From the NCBI RefSeq assembly GCF_035998295.1, contig NZ_DASYHS010000083.1:68398-132397 (forward strand): a DNA stretch of 64,000 nt, in the 5' to 3' direction. This DNA comes from DASYHS01 sp035998295. GTDB taxonomy: Bacteria > Pseudomonadota > Alphaproteobacteria > Azospirillales > Azospirillaceae. A program made the position numbers and the translations under genes. The notes under the pieces were generated by a model. The model worked only from the letters and a program-made list of their open reading frames with translations, made no database searches and had not been told where the DNA came from. The first letter of the stretch is position 1. Every line of letters starts with the position of its first letter. Shown here one piece after another: positions 49,416-58,758 of the stretch.

Positions 49416-49739
49416 ATGTTCGTGGCCTGGATCGTTCTTTTCGCCGCCGGCCTGTTCGAGGTCGGCTGGGCCGTCGGTCTGAAATACACCGAAGGCTTCA
49501 CCCGCCTGGTGCCCTCGGTGGCGACGGCGGCGTGCATGCTGGTGAGCCTCGGCCTGCTCGGCGTCGCGCTGAAGACGCTGCCGCTCGGGACCGCCTATGC
49601 CGTCTGGACCGGGATCGGCACCGTCGGCACGGCCCTGTTCGGCATGGCGCTGCTGGGCGAGCCGGCCGACCCGGTCCGGCTCGCCTGCATCCTCATGATC
49701 GTCGCCGGCATCGTCGGGCTGAAGCTCGCCGCCCCGTGA
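49416..49739 (+). CDS. sugE: SugE/Gdx-type small multidrug resistance transporter
   Basis: This 107-residue protein has four membrane helices. AWIVLFAAGLFEVGWAVGLKY contains the conserved Glu of SMR transporters, and the GWAVGLKYT/TAYAVWTGIGTVGTALFG pattern fits the SugE branch, now known as proton-coupled guanidinium exporters. GGGGAG precedes the ATG at 49416. I looked for a guanidine riboswitch in the 71-bp upstream gap and did not see one, though this check was by eye. Confidence 0.88.
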   Translation: MFVAWIVLFAAGLFEVGWAVGLKYTEGFTRLVPSVATAACMLVSLGLLGVALKTLPLGTAYAVWTGIGTVGTALFGMALLGEPADPVRLACILMIVAGIVGLKLAAP

Positions 49740-49752
49740 CCGGGGCGGCGCA

Positions 49753-50937
49753 TCAGAAGAAGTCCACGGTCCACGGCCTGGGGCCGGCGAACAGGCGCGT
49801 CGCGGCGGCGACGGCCGCCGGCGGCCCGTCCGCTTGGCCGAGCGCCGCCAGCCGCGCCGCCGGAAGGTACCCGGCATAGAGGCTGGCGAGCGCCGGGGCG
49901 CCCAGGCGCAGCCCGCCCCCGCCGGACGGCGCGCGCACCACCTCGCACCGCCCGCCCGCGACCGTAAGGCGCCACGGCCCGGCATTGGCCGGCAGCACCG
50001 GGTCGTCGACCTCCAGCACCAGCTCGCCCTCGGTCCCGTCCGGCCAGCCCCGGGCCGCCATCGCCGCCGGCAGGTCGACGACGCGCAGCATCCAGCGGCG
50101 CCAAAGGGCGGGCGTGACGCCGCGCTCGTCGGCGAGCATGACCAGCGCGTCGTCCGGCCCGCCGGTCCAGCACACCCGCTCCACCTGCGACCAGTATCCG
50201 GACGCGAGGTGCAGCGCCGCGCGCGCCGCCGCCGCACTCGGCGCGCAGACGTCCAGGAACTCGACCTCCGCCTCGCCGCGGCGCAGGATCGCGTAGCCCT
50301 CGGGGCCTTGCTCCCCGTCGAAGGTGACGACGTCGACCTCGCCCCCGCCCCCGCCCCCCGGCGGCGACAGCATCTCGCCCCACAGGACCGCGTCGCGGTC
50401 GATCAGCCCGTTGGTCGCCGCCGCCTCCCGCCGGCGCAGTGCCGCCAGCAGCGCGCGGTCCGGCGCCGGATGGCGGCTGACGTCGAGCCGCGCGCCGCCC
50501 CGGACCCGCAGCGCCTGCGGCGGTGCCTGGAAGCGGATCGCGTCGCCGCCATGGCCGTAGCCCGCCCCGCGGTACAGCGGCAGCGTCGCGGGATAGAGCG
50601 CGGACAGCGGCCGGCCCTCGGCATGCAGCTCGCGCATCAGCCCGGCCATCAGCGCCGTCGCGGCGCCGCGCCCGCGGGCCGCCGGGTCGCTCGCGACCGC
50701 CGCGACGCCGGTGCACGGGACCGGCCGGCCGCCGAACCACTGCGAGAACTCGATGCGCGCGAGCGTCGCGGCCGGCCCCGACGGCCCGCGCATCACGCGC
50801 AGCGCGCCGTCGCCCAGTGCCACGCGGTAGGCCGCGGTGCGCTCGGCGGGGACGGCGAAGGCCTGGCGCATCATCGCGGCCAGGGCCTCGCCGTCTCCCT
50901 CGTGCCCGAAGCGGTCGTAGCGCAACGATGTGTCCAT
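49753..50937 (-). CDS. Eis-like N-acetyltransferase
   Basis: This 394-residue protein has the Eis layout: an N-terminal GNAT domain with VAAVASDPAARGRGAATALMAGLM (V/I-A-x-x-P-x-x-R-G-x-G acetyl-CoA loop), a second GNAT-like part (about 155-285) and a C-terminal SCP2-like domain (about 290-390). FPLYRGAGYGHGGDAIRF-like text appears as LPLYRGAGYGHGGD. Eis proteins acetylate amines, including aminoglycosides, and form hexamers. The final residue is Phe, which in Eis provides the catalytic C-terminal carboxylate. The gene starts seven bases after an acyl-CoA synthetase gene. Confidence 0.85.
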   Translation of the reverse strand: MDTSLRYDRFGHEGDGEALAAMMRQAFAVPAERTAAYRVALGDGALRVMRGPSGPAATLARIEFSQWFGGRPVPCTGVAAVASDPAARGRGAATALMAGLMRELHAEGRPLSALYPATLPLYRGAGYGHGGDAIRFQAPPQALRVRGGARLDVSRHPAPDRALLAALRRREAAATNGLIDRDAVLWGEMLSPPGGGGGGEVDVVTFDGEQGPEGYAILRRGEAEVEFLDVCAPSAAAARAALHLASGYWSQVERVCWTGGPDDALVMLADERGVTPALWRRWMLRVVDLPAAMAARGWPDGTEGELVLEVDDPVLPANAGPWRLTVAGGRCEVVRAPSGGGGLRLGAPALASLYAGYLPAARLAALGQADGPPAAVAAATRLFAGPRPWTVDFF

Positions 50938-50944
50938 GGATGCC

Positions 50945-52576
50945 TCAGCCGAGCGCCCTGGCCTGCTCGCGCAGGACGAATTTCTGGATCTTCCCGGTCG
51001 ATGTCTTGGGCAGCGGGCCGAACACGACCGTGCGCGGGCACTTGAACCCGGCCAGGTGCCGGCGGGTGAAGTCGATGATCTCCTCGGCCGTCGCCGTCTC
51101 GCCGTCCCTGAGCTGGACGAACGCGCACGGGCTCTCGCCCCATTTCTCGTCAGGCTTCGCGACCACCGCGGCGTCCATCACGGCCGGGTGCCGGTACAGC
51201 ACCGCCTCGACCTCGATCGTCGAGATGTTCTCGCCGCCGGAGATGATGATGTCCTTGGAGCGGTCCTTCAGCTCGATGTAGCCGTCGGGATGCATGACGC
51301 CGAGGTCGCCGGTGTGGAACCAGCCGCCCGCGAACGCCTCGGCCGTCGCGGTCGGGTTCTTCAGGTAGCCGCTCATCACGGTGTTGCCGCGCATCAGCAC
51401 CTCGCCCATCGTCTTGCCGTCGGCCGGCACCGGCTCGAGCGTCTGCGGGTCGGCGACGCTCAGCCCCTCCAGCGTCGGGTAGGTGACGCCCTGGCGCGCC
51501 TTCAGCACGGCGCGCTCCTCCAGCGGCAGCTCGTCCCATTCCTCGTGCCAGGCGCAGACCGTGACCGGGCCGTAGACCTCCGTCAGGCCATAGACATGGG
51601 TCACCTTGAAGTTCAGCCGCTCCATCTTCTCGATCACCGCGGCGGGCGGGGCGGCGCCGGCGGTCATCATGCGGATGCCGGCCGGGATGTCCCGGCGCTG
51701 GCCGGCCGGCGCGTTGACCAGCAGGCCCATCACGATCGGTGCGCCGCACAGATGGGTGACGCCGTGGTCGGCGATGGCGTCGTACATCGCCTTCGCCTCG
51801 ACGCGGCGCAGGCAGACATGCGTCCCCGCCATCGCGGTGATCGTCCACGGGAAGCACCAGCCGTTGCAGTGGAACATCGGCAGCGTCCACAGATAAACGG
51901 GATGATGGTCCATGCCCCAGGTCAGCACGTTGCCCATCGCGTTCAGGTAGGCGCCGCGGTGGTGGTAGACGACGCCCTTCGGGTTGCCGGTCGTGCCCGA
52001 GGTGTAGTTCAGCGCGATCGCCTGCCATTCGTCGGCCGGAAGCCGCCAGTCGAAGTCGGGGTCGCCCTCGGCCAGGAACTCCTCGTAGGTCAGCTCGCCG
52101 ATCCGCTCGCCCCCGGACGCCAGCGGGTCGTCGATGTCGATCACCAGCGGGCGCTTCGGCAGCATGCGCAGCGCCTCGGCGATCGTGGCCGAGAACTCGC
52201 GGTCGGTGATCAGCACCTTGCAGTCGCCGTGCTGGAGGATGAAGGCGATCGTCGCGGCGTCGAGGCGGACGTTCAGCGCGTTCAGCACCGCGCCCGCCAT
52301 CGGGATGCCGAAATGGCCCTCCATCGCCTCGGGGATGTTGGGCGCCATCACCGAGACCGTGTCGCCGAGGCCGATGCCGCGCCGCGCCAGCGCCGAGGCG
52401 AGCCGCCGACAGCGCTCGTAGGTCTCGCGCCAGGTACGGCGCAGCGGCCCGTGGACGACGGCCGTGCGGTCGGGATAGACGGACGCCGTGCGCTGCAGGA
52501 ACGAAAGCGGGGACAGCGGCACGTGGTTGGCCGGGTTCCTGTCCAGGTCCATTTCGTAGGGGTTGTGCTGCGTCAT
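50945..52576 (-). CDS. Acyl-CoA synthetase, AMP-binding
   Basis: This 543-residue ANL enzyme activates a carboxylic acid through an adenylate. LNYTSGTTGNPKGVVYHHRG is the P-loop, THVYGLTEVYGP the A5 region, WFHTGDLGVMHPDGYIELKDRSKDIIISGGENIS (read in overlapping parts) the hinge, and KTSTGKIQKF the catalytic Lys. Its best match is the medium/long-chain FadD3/AlkK-like family with FHCNGWCFPW, typical of enzymes for medium-chain or aromatic fatty acids. The ATG at 52576 was chosen over a longer frame. It is divergent from the formyltransferase-like gene. Confidence 0.9.
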   Translation of the reverse strand: MTQHNPYEMDLDRNPANHVPLSPLSFLQRTASVYPDRTAVVHGPLRRTWRETYERCRRLASALARRGIGLGDTVSVMAPNIPEAMEGHFGIPMAGAVLNALNVRLDAATIAFILQHGDCKVLITDREFSATIAEALRMLPKRPLVIDIDDPLASGGERIGELTYEEFLAEGDPDFDWRLPADEWQAIALNYTSGTTGNPKGVVYHHRGAYLNAMGNVLTWGMDHHPVYLWTLPMFHCNGWCFPWTITAMAGTHVCLRRVEAKAMYDAIADHGVTHLCGAPIVMGLLVNAPAGQRRDIPAGIRMMTAGAAPPAAVIEKMERLNFKVTHVYGLTEVYGPVTVCAWHEEWDELPLEERAVLKARQGVTYPTLEGLSVADPQTLEPVPADGKTMGEVLMRGNTVMSGYLKNPTATAEAFAGGWFHTGDLGVMHPDGYIELKDRSKDIIISGGENISTIEVEAVLYRHPAVMDAAVVAKPDEKWGESPCAFVQLRDGETATAEEIIDFTRRHLAGFKCPRTVVFGPLPKTSTGKIQKFVLREQARALG

Positions 52577-52677
52577 CGTGTCCGTCCCTGATTGCGGATG
52601 CCGTCGGCCGCGGGCATTCTTGGCAGAGCGCAGCATAACCCCGTGCCCGCGCCGGAGAGAATGCCCGTCAAGCAAGC

Positions 52678-53331
52678 ATGCCCGAGCACGTCGTCCTGCT
52701 GACCGGCGGCCGCGAGGCGCCGCACCTTTCCCGGTTCCTGGCCACCCACAACCCGGCCCTGCGCATCGACCACGCGCCGACGCGCGCCGACGCCGGCGCG
52801 CTGTGCCGGGAAGGCACGCTTCTGATCGCGTTCCTGACCGCCGAGATCGTGCCGCGCGCCGTCCTCGACCGGCTCGGCCGGCCCGCCTACAACTTCCATC
52901 CCGGTCCGCCGACCTGCCCCGGCCGCTATCCCGAGAGCTTCGCGGCCTATCGCGGCGACGCGCGGTTCGGCGCGACCGCCCACGAGATGGCGCCGCGCGT
53001 CGACGAGGGCCCGGTCGTCGGGGTCGAGCTGTTCGACGTGCCGCCGGACACCGACCAGCTCGGGCTCGGCGATCTCGCCTACCAGGCGTCCGTGCGCCTG
53101 TTCGGCCGGCTCGGCCCGTTCCTGGCCACCTCGGACGCGCCGCTGCCGCATCTCCCCGTGTCCTGGACCGGCCGCAAGACCACCAGCGCCGAATACGAGG
53201 CGCTGCGCGAGGTGACGCCGGACATGCCGGAGGAGGAGTTCGCCCGCCGCCTGCGCGGCTTCGGCGCCAACGCCGGCACCCCGCTCTTCCTGCGCCTGCA
53301 CGGCCGCCGCTTCGTCCTGGTCCCGGATTGA
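52678..53331 (+). CDS. Formyltransferase-family protein
   Basis: This 217-residue protein has the Fmt N-terminal fold: AYNFHPGPPTCPGRYPESFAAY matches the N-x-H-P-S/G folate-site segment, and EMAPRVDEGPVVGVELFDV has the D-x-G element that orients the formyl group. The protein lacks the C-terminal tRNA-binding domain of Fmt, so it is not the housekeeping enzyme. It may formylate an amino sugar, an amine or a metabolite. No clear partner is next to it. Confidence 0.78.
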   Translation: MPEHVVLLTGGREAPHLSRFLATHNPALRIDHAPTRADAGALCREGTLLIAFLTAEIVPRAVLDRLGRPAYNFHPGPPTCPGRYPESFAAYRGDARFGATAHEMAPRVDEGPVVGVELFDVPPDTDQLGLGDLAYQASVRLFGRLGPFLATSDAPLPHLPVSWTGRKTTSAEYEALREVTPDMPEEEFARRLRGFGANAGTPLFLRLHGRRFVLVPD

Positions 53332-53362
53332 GGTGCTATTCGCCGCGTCCCGGCGAAGGCTC

Positions 53363-53476
53363 TCAGATCGCGAGGTCGGTCGAACCCTCCAGGTACGGCA
53401 CCAGGCCCCACTGCGGAATGACCACGTGGACGTGTTCATTCGGGCAGTCGACCACGTTCAGGTCGTCAATTGACAT
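53363..53476 (-). CDS. Possible 37-residue small protein
   Basis: The frame runs from the ATG at 53476 to a TGA at 53363, divergently from hipB. The translation begins MSIDDLNVVDCPNEHVHVVI and ends EGSTDLAI; it is not low-complexity and its codon use resembles the region. There is no clear ribosome binding site and I do not recognise a family. It could be a remnant of a longer gene lost when hipBA arrived. Confidence 0.25.
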   Translation of the reverse strand: MSIDDLNVVDCPNEHVHVVIPQWGLVPYLEGSTDLAI

Positions 53477-53498
53477 GAAGCGCAATCGATAACATATT
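53470..53498 (+). promoter_or_regulatory. hipBA promoter
   Basis: TTGACA (53470-53475), 17 bp, CATATT (53493-53498). The palindrome GTCAATTGAC (53465-53474) overlaps the -35 box and could be a HipB operator half. The start of transcription would be about 53505, which rules out the GTG at 53500 as the hipB start. Confidence 0.6.
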
Positions 53499-53538
53499 CG
53501 TGGTCAATCCTCCGAATGAACACATATCGGTAATCGCT

Positions 53539-53859
53539 ATGGACCGCATCAGTTCGGGCCTGACGCGACAGGCTATCAAGAACCTTGGGCGGCGCGTCAA
53601 GGATGCGCGCGAGCGCCGCGGCCTGTCTCAGCGCCAGCTCGCCGAACGTTCCGGAGGCCATCAGACGCAGCTGTCGCGCGTCGAGAGCGGGCATGACGTT
53701 CGCCTTTCGACCCTCATCGACACCGCACGTCTCGTCGGCCTTGAGGTCATGCTGGTACCGCGGGAACTCACTGCCGCCGTCCAGCCGATGATCGACCCGC
53801 AAAATACGGACTACTCCAAGGCTGAGCGGCCGCTCTACTCGCTGGAAGAGGATGAATGA
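53539..53859 (+). CDS. hipB: HipB-type antitoxin (XRE helix-turn-helix)
   Basis: This 106-residue protein has a Cro/C1 helix-turn-helix (about 13-68): RVKDARERRGLSQRQLAERS and SRVESGHDVRLSTLIDTARL. It should bind HipA and repress its own promoter. The start is the ATG at 53539; the upstream GTG lies before the predicted transcript start. No good ribosome binding site precedes it. The stop overlaps the hipA start by four bases (ATGA), the typical toxin-antitoxin arrangement. Composition is lower in G+C than the surroundings. Confidence 0.88.
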   Translation: MDRISSGLTRQAIKNLGRRVKDARERRGLSQRQLAERSGGHQTQLSRVESGHDVRLSTLIDTARLVGLEVMLVPRELTAAVQPMIDPQNTDYSKAERPLYSLEEDE

Positions 53860-55220
53860 GCATGCCGACTCTGCAGACAGGCATCGACGACGTACTCTCC
53901 AAACCTCCAGTCTTGAACGTGTTTCTTGGAACTCGGCCGGTCGGGCAGATAATAGGCCTGCCCGGGGACAAAAACACGTTCGCCTTCTTCGAGTCCTATC
54001 TTGAGGATCGGAACCGCCCGATCGTCAGCCTGGGATTCAAGGGTCCTGGAGGAATCATCGCGTACAAGCAAAGGGTCCGGCAAACCAAGGTCGATCCCTT
54101 CTTCTCGAACCTCCTGCCTGAAGGGCCACTCCGCGCCTACGCCGCCGGCAGAAACGGAATCCATCCCGACCGCGAGTTCCATCTGCTGCGAATTCTTGGA
54201 GAGGATCTTCCAGGCGCCGTGGTCGTGCGTCCGGCAGAGGATGCCCCGCCGACAGACGAAGGCCTCGCCGCTCCGCCGGCCGGGCAGTCGGCCAGCGACA
54301 CGAATGCTCCGGTCAAATTCTCGCTGGCAGGCGTCCAAATGAAGCTTTCGGCGCTCCGCAAGGTTGCCGGCGGTCTCACCATTCCCGCCTCGGGAAAAGG
54401 AGGTAGATGGATCGTCAAGTTTCCGTCGGAGCGCTTCCAGGCGGTTCCTGAAAACGAGTTCTGGATGATGACCATGGCACGCCGTATCGGCCTCGACGTG
54501 CCCGACATCGACCTTGTTCCCATCGATTCGATCGTAGGTCTTCCGCCTGGCATCCGCACGGATCTCGGCCGCGCACTCGCGATTCGCCGCTTCGACCGAA
54601 CCGAAGCGGGAGGCAGGATCCATATGGAGGATTTCGCACAGATATTCCGTATCTACCCGCATGACAAATACGATAAAGCGAACTTCGACCGCATCGGCGA
54701 GGTCATCTTCAGCGAACTCGGCGAAGAGGGGCTACAGGACTATGTAGCGCGGCTCGTATTCACGGCCGCGATCGGTAACGGCGATATGCATGTCAAGAAC
54801 TGGTCTATCCTCTACACCGGGATCGGGCCTCGACTCGCCCCAGTCTATGATTATCTGTCGACCCTGACCTACGTGAGCGGCATCGAGGACCTCGGCATGA
54901 ACCTCGGCGGTTCGAAACGCTTCTCCGATATCGACGACGATCTGTTCGCACGCTTCGCGGACAATGCGCGACTGCCCGGAACGCTCGTGCACAAGGTTGT
55001 CGGAGAAACCGTGAAACGAGTGACCGATGCCTGGGCGGAAATTCGGAAAGAAGCCGAACTGCCGAGAATTCTGATCAAAGCTATCGATACGCACATGGCG
55101 ACCCTGCCGATCATGAAGCGCGACACTTTGATTACCACCAAGTTTCTCCAGGCTGGACGACCATCGGACAGGAAGGATGTCTCTACGCTGAAGCAGCCAC
55201 AGAAGCGTCCTGGCAACTAG
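53856..55220 (+). CDS. hipA: HipA-type serine/threonine kinase toxin
   Basis: This 454-residue protein has the HipA N-terminal domain (about 15-120, with FLGTRPVGQI and FFSNLLPEGPLR), and the kinase-like C-terminal domain (about 145-410). LAGVQMKLSALR is the ATP-site segment, AAIGNGDMHVKNWSILY holds the catalytic Asp and metal-binding Asn, and LAPVYDYLST the second metal Asp. E. coli HipA phosphorylates glutamyl-tRNA synthetase and causes growth arrest. The active-site residues are all present, so the kinase should be functional. The 30-residue tail is rich in Lys and Gln. It is cotranscribed with hipB. Confidence 0.93.
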   Translation: MSMPTLQTGIDDVLSKPPVLNVFLGTRPVGQIIGLPGDKNTFAFFESYLEDRNRPIVSLGFKGPGGIIAYKQRVRQTKVDPFFSNLLPEGPLRAYAAGRNGIHPDREFHLLRILGEDLPGAVVVRPAEDAPPTDEGLAAPPAGQSASDTNAPVKFSLAGVQMKLSALRKVAGGLTIPASGKGGRWIVKFPSERFQAVPENEFWMMTMARRIGLDVPDIDLVPIDSIVGLPPGIRTDLGRALAIRRFDRTEAGGRIHMEDFAQIFRIYPHDKYDKANFDRIGEVIFSELGEEGLQDYVARLVFTAAIGNGDMHVKNWSILYTGIGPRLAPVYDYLSTLTYVSGIEDLGMNLGGSKRFSDIDDDLFARFADNARLPGTLVHKVVGETVKRVTDAWAEIRKEAELPRILIKAIDTHMATLPIMKRDTLITTKFLQAGRPSDRKDVSTLKQPQKRPGN

Positions 55221-55264
55221 TGCTCTGTCGAGGCGCAGCCCAGCTCCGATACCGTGTCGTTGGA

Positions 55265-55292
55265 GGCCGGGGGTGCGCGTCCGGCCCTTTTC
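55265..55292 (+). terminator. Possible terminator after hipA
   Basis: GGCCGG (55265-55270) and CCGGCC (55281-55286) pair around a 10-base loop, followed by CTTTTCTCT. It lies 45 bp after the hipA stop. The stem is short, so the call is moderate. Confidence 0.45.
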
Positions 55293-55451
55293 TCTCCGGA
55301 AGCAGCGGCGCAAGCGCGCGATCCGGAGATGGAGGGTTCGCGGGTTGAGGTCGTGCTTTCGGCGGTACTCGGCGCGCCCGGGCGTGGTCCTGGCGGCGCG
55401 ACAGGCACCACGTGTATCCTGGCCGGACGACCGACCCCGATTGGCCGCCCC

Positions 55452-56555
55452 ATGCGCATCCTGTTCGCCGACCTCGCTGCCTGGGACTACGACGTCGACA
55501 CGCCCGGCGAGCGCGCCCTCGGCGGCATGCAGTCGGCGGCCTGCCATCTCGCGGTGGCCCTCGCCGCCGACGGGCATGACGTCGCGCTGCTGACCGGCAC
55601 CGCCCGACCCGGCCTGCGCCGCGGCGTGCATTGCCTCGCCGCCGCCGACCCGCGCACGCCGGAGCTTCTCGCCGCCTTCGGCTTCGATGCCGCCGTCTCG
55701 CTCCAGGCGGCACGGACGGGCTGGCGCGAGCGGCTGGCGCCCGGCACGCCCGTCCTGCTGTGGACCGGCCATGCCGACGACCAGGACGCGGTCGCCGCTC
55801 TCGCCGATCCGGACGTGCGCTCCGTCTTCGACGGCTTCGTCTTCGTCGGCGAGTGGCAGCGCCGGCGCTTCGCGGCGCGCTTCGGCATCGAGGAGGCGCG
55901 CGCCGCCGTCATCGGCAACGCCGTCGCTCCCGCCTTCGAGCGGCTGTTCTCGAGCCGGGACGACCTCGCCGCCGCCAAGGCGCGCCCGCCCGTGCTCGCC
56001 TACACCTCGACCCCGTTCCGCGGGCTGGAGCTGCTGCTGGCGATGATGCCGCGGCTGTCGGCGGACTGCGTCCTAGACGTCTATTCCGGCCTCTCGACCT
56101 ACGACGTCGCCCCGGCCGACGACCCGTTCGCCGCCCTCTACCGGCGCGCCGCCGAGACCCCGCGCGTGCGCTATGTCGGCCCGCTGCCGCAGCCGGCGCT
56201 GGCGCTGGCACTGCGGCCGGCCTCGCTGCTCGCATATCCCTGCATCTTCGCCGAGACCTTCTGCATCTCGGCCCTCGAAGCGATGGCCGCGGGCTGCCTC
56301 GTCGTCACCACCGACCTCGGCGCGCTGGCGCAGACGACCGCCGGCCGGGCGGTGCTCGTCCCGATGGACGGCGGCCTGCCGGCGGCGATGCACCGCTATC
56401 TCGGCGCCCTCGACGACGCCGTAGGGCGGGCCGGCGCGCCCGAGACCCTGGACCGGCTGTGGGAGCAGGTGGGCTGGGTGAACGCCACCGGCACCTGGGC
56501 CGTGCGGGCGCGGGAATGGGCGGACCTGCTGTCGCGCGCTAACGCCGTTCTTTGA
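55452..56555 (+). CDS. GT-B glycosyltransferase, family 4-like
   Basis: This 367-residue protein has the two-domain GT-B layout. The N-terminal half contains DTPGERALGGMQSAACHLAVALAADGHDVALLTG, read as two parts, with the Gly-Gly loop of the acceptor side. The C-terminal half has FVGEWQRRRFAARFGI, VLAYTSTPFRGLELLLAMM and FAETFCISALEAMAAGCLVVTTDLGALAQT with the E-x7-E motif. It may transfer a sugar to a lipid, polysaccharide or small molecule. The ATG at 55452 lies 231 bp after hipA; longer in-frame starts lack homology. Confidence 0.82.
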   Translation: MRILFADLAAWDYDVDTPGERALGGMQSAACHLAVALAADGHDVALLTGTARPGLRRGVHCLAAADPRTPELLAAFGFDAAVSLQAARTGWRERLAPGTPVLLWTGHADDQDAVAALADPDVRSVFDGFVFVGEWQRRRFAARFGIEEARAAVIGNAVAPAFERLFSSRDDLAAAKARPPVLAYTSTPFRGLELLLAMMPRLSADCVLDVYSGLSTYDVAPADDPFAALYRRAAETPRVRYVGPLPQPALALALRPASLLAYPCIFAETFCISALEAMAAGCLVVTTDLGALAQTTAGRAVLVPMDGGLPAAMHRYLGALDDAVGRAGAPETLDRLWEQVGWVNATGTWAVRAREWADLLSRANAVL

Positions 56556-56637
56556 TCCATCGCATTTGCAAGGCGCCGGAGCCTGACGCAAGATCGGCCG
56601 GGAGGAAACCTCCGCCGCAACGAGCGAGAAGAAGGCG

Positions 56638-58551
56638 ATGACCGGGCGCTATCACGACCTGTACACCCGCTCCCTGACCGATCCCGAGGGCTTCTGGGCC
56701 GAAGCGGCGGAGCGGATCGACTGGATACGGCGCTGGGACACCGTCCTCGACCGCTCCAGCCCGCCCTTCTACCGCTGGTTCGCCGGCGGCGTGATGAACA
56801 CCTGCTGGAACGCGCTGGACCGGCACGTCGCGGCCGGGCACGGCGCGCGCACCGCGGTCGTCTACGACAGCCCCGTCGCCGGGACGGTCGAGCGCATCTC
56901 CTACGCCGCGCTGCGCGACCGGGTCGCCGCCTTCGCGGGCGCGCTGCGCGGGCTCGGCGTCGCCAAGGGCGACCGGGTCATCCTCTACATGCCGATGATC
57001 CCGCAGGCGGTCGTCGCGATGCTGGCCTGCGCCCGGCTCGGCGCGGTCCATTCCGTCGTCTTCGGCGGCTTCGCCCCGAACGAGCTGGCGACCCGCATCG
57101 ACGACGCGAAGCCGAAGGTGATCGTGTCCGCGTCCTGCGGGATCGAGGGCAGCCGGATCGTGCGCTACAAGCCGATGCTGGACGCTGCGATCGACCAGGC
57201 CTCCCACAAGCCCGGGCGCTGCGTCGTCTTCCAGCGCCCGCAGGAACAGGCGGCCCTGATCGCGGGCCGGGACCTCGATTGGGACGACGCCGTCGCAGCC
57301 GCGCAGCCGGCGGACTGCGTGCCCGTCGCCGCCACCGACCCGCTCTACATCCTGTACACGTCGGGCACGACCGGGCAGCCCAAGGGCGTCGTCCGCGACA
57401 ATGGCGGCCACGCCGTGGCGCTGCAGTGGACCATGCCCAACCTCTACGGCGTCGGGCCGGGGGAGGTGTTCTGGACCGCCTCCGACGTCGGCTGGGTCGT
57501 CGGGCATTCCTACATCGTCTACGCCCCGCTGCTGAACGGCAGCACCACGGTCCTGTTCGAGGGCAAGCCCGTCGGCACGCCGGACGCGGGCGCGTTCTGG
57601 CGCGTGGTCTCGGACCACCGGGTGACCACCCTGTTCACGGCGCCGACCGCGTTCCGCGCGATCAAGCGCGAGGACCCGTCCGCGATGCTGATGTCCACCT
57701 ACGACCTGTCCAGCCTGCGCGCCCTGTTCCTGGCCGGCGAGCGCTCCGACCCCGACACCCTGGGCTGGGCGGAGCGGCACCTGAAGGTGCCGGTGATCGA
57801 CCACTGGTGGCAGACCGAGACCGGCTGGTGCATCGCCGGCAACCCGCTCGGGGTCGAGCTCTTCCCGGTCAAGCCCGGCTCGGCGACCAAGCCGCTGCCG
57901 GGATGGGACGTCCGCTGCGTCGATCCGTCGAACCGGGAGGTGCCCGCGGGCGACATCGGAGCGATCGTGATCCGCCTGCCGCTGCCGCCGGGTGCGCTGC
58001 GCACGCTGTGGAACGCCGACGAGCGCTTCGTGCGCTCCTACCTGACGGACTATCCCGGCTACTACCAGACCGGCGACGCCGGCTTCGTCGACGGCGACGG
58101 CTACGTCCACATCATGGCGCGCACGGACGACATCATCAACGTGGCCGGCCACCGCCTGTCCACCGGCGCGATGGAGGAGATCCTGGCCGCCCATGCCGAC
58201 GTCGCCGAATGCGCGGTGATCGGCGTCCATGACCAGCTCAAGGGCCAGCTCCCGCTCGGGCTCCTGGTGCTCAAGGCCGGCGTCGACCGGCCGGAAGGGG
58301 AGATCGTCGCCGAGGTCGTGCGGATGGTGCGCGACCGGATCGGCCCGGTCGCGGCCTTCAAGCAGGCGGTCGTCGTCGACCGGCTGCCCAAGACCCGCTC
58401 GGGCAAGATCCTGCGCGGCACGATGCAGAAGATCGCCGACGGCCAGGACTGGCGCATGCCCGCGACCATCGACGACCCCGCCATCCTGAACGAGATCGCC
58501 GACGCCCTGCGCCCGCTCGGATACGCCCCGGCCCGCGACAAGGAGGCCTGA
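56638..58551 (+). CDS. prpE: Propionyl-CoA synthetase
   Basis: This 637-residue ANL enzyme makes propionyl-CoA from propionate, ATP and CoA. ILYTSGTTGQPKGVVRDNGGHAVAL (two adjoining blocks) is the PrpE form of the P-loop region, WWQTETGWCIAGNPLGVE the A5 motif, and KTRSGKILRGTM the catalytic Lys segment, a known site of acyl-lysine control. The N-terminal ACAS domain is present (residues about 10-65). GGGAGGAAA lies further upstream and GAAGAAGG directly before the ATG. No methylcitrate genes are nearby, so it may feed the methylmalonyl route. Confidence 0.93.
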   Translation: MTGRYHDLYTRSLTDPEGFWAEAAERIDWIRRWDTVLDRSSPPFYRWFAGGVMNTCWNALDRHVAAGHGARTAVVYDSPVAGTVERISYAALRDRVAAFAGALRGLGVAKGDRVILYMPMIPQAVVAMLACARLGAVHSVVFGGFAPNELATRIDDAKPKVIVSASCGIEGSRIVRYKPMLDAAIDQASHKPGRCVVFQRPQEQAALIAGRDLDWDDAVAAAQPADCVPVAATDPLYILYTSGTTGQPKGVVRDNGGHAVALQWTMPNLYGVGPGEVFWTASDVGWVVGHSYIVYAPLLNGSTTVLFEGKPVGTPDAGAFWRVVSDHRVTTLFTAPTAFRAIKREDPSAMLMSTYDLSSLRALFLAGERSDPDTLGWAERHLKVPVIDHWWQTETGWCIAGNPLGVELFPVKPGSATKPLPGWDVRCVDPSNREVPAGDIGAIVIRLPLPPGALRTLWNADERFVRSYLTDYPGYYQTGDAGFVDGDGYVHIMARTDDIINVAGHRLSTGAMEEILAAHADVAECAVIGVHDQLKGQLPLGLLVLKAGVDRPEGEIVAEVVRMVRDRIGPVAAFKQAVVVDRLPKTRSGKILRGTMQKIADGQDWRMPATIDDPAILNEIADALRPLGYAPARDKEA

Positions 58552-58758
58552 CCACCCCCCGTCCGCTCCCCGGGCCCTGGGACAAAGAAGCGACAAACCG
58601 GCCCCCGTCGGGCGCGGTCACAGTTTTCCGCCGCCCCGCGCACCATCCTCGGAATACGAGCGGGTGCGCGGGCGTTCATGCGGTTGGACCTCCGTTCTCG
58701 AGGGCGGGCCGGTGGACGGCTCCGGTCGGGGCGGCTCCGCGCACCCATGGAGGGGCCG

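Noticed and set aside
53500..53538. GTG at 53500 as start of hipB.
   Set aside because: It lies before the transcript start predicted from the TTGACA/CATATT promoter and gives no extra homology.
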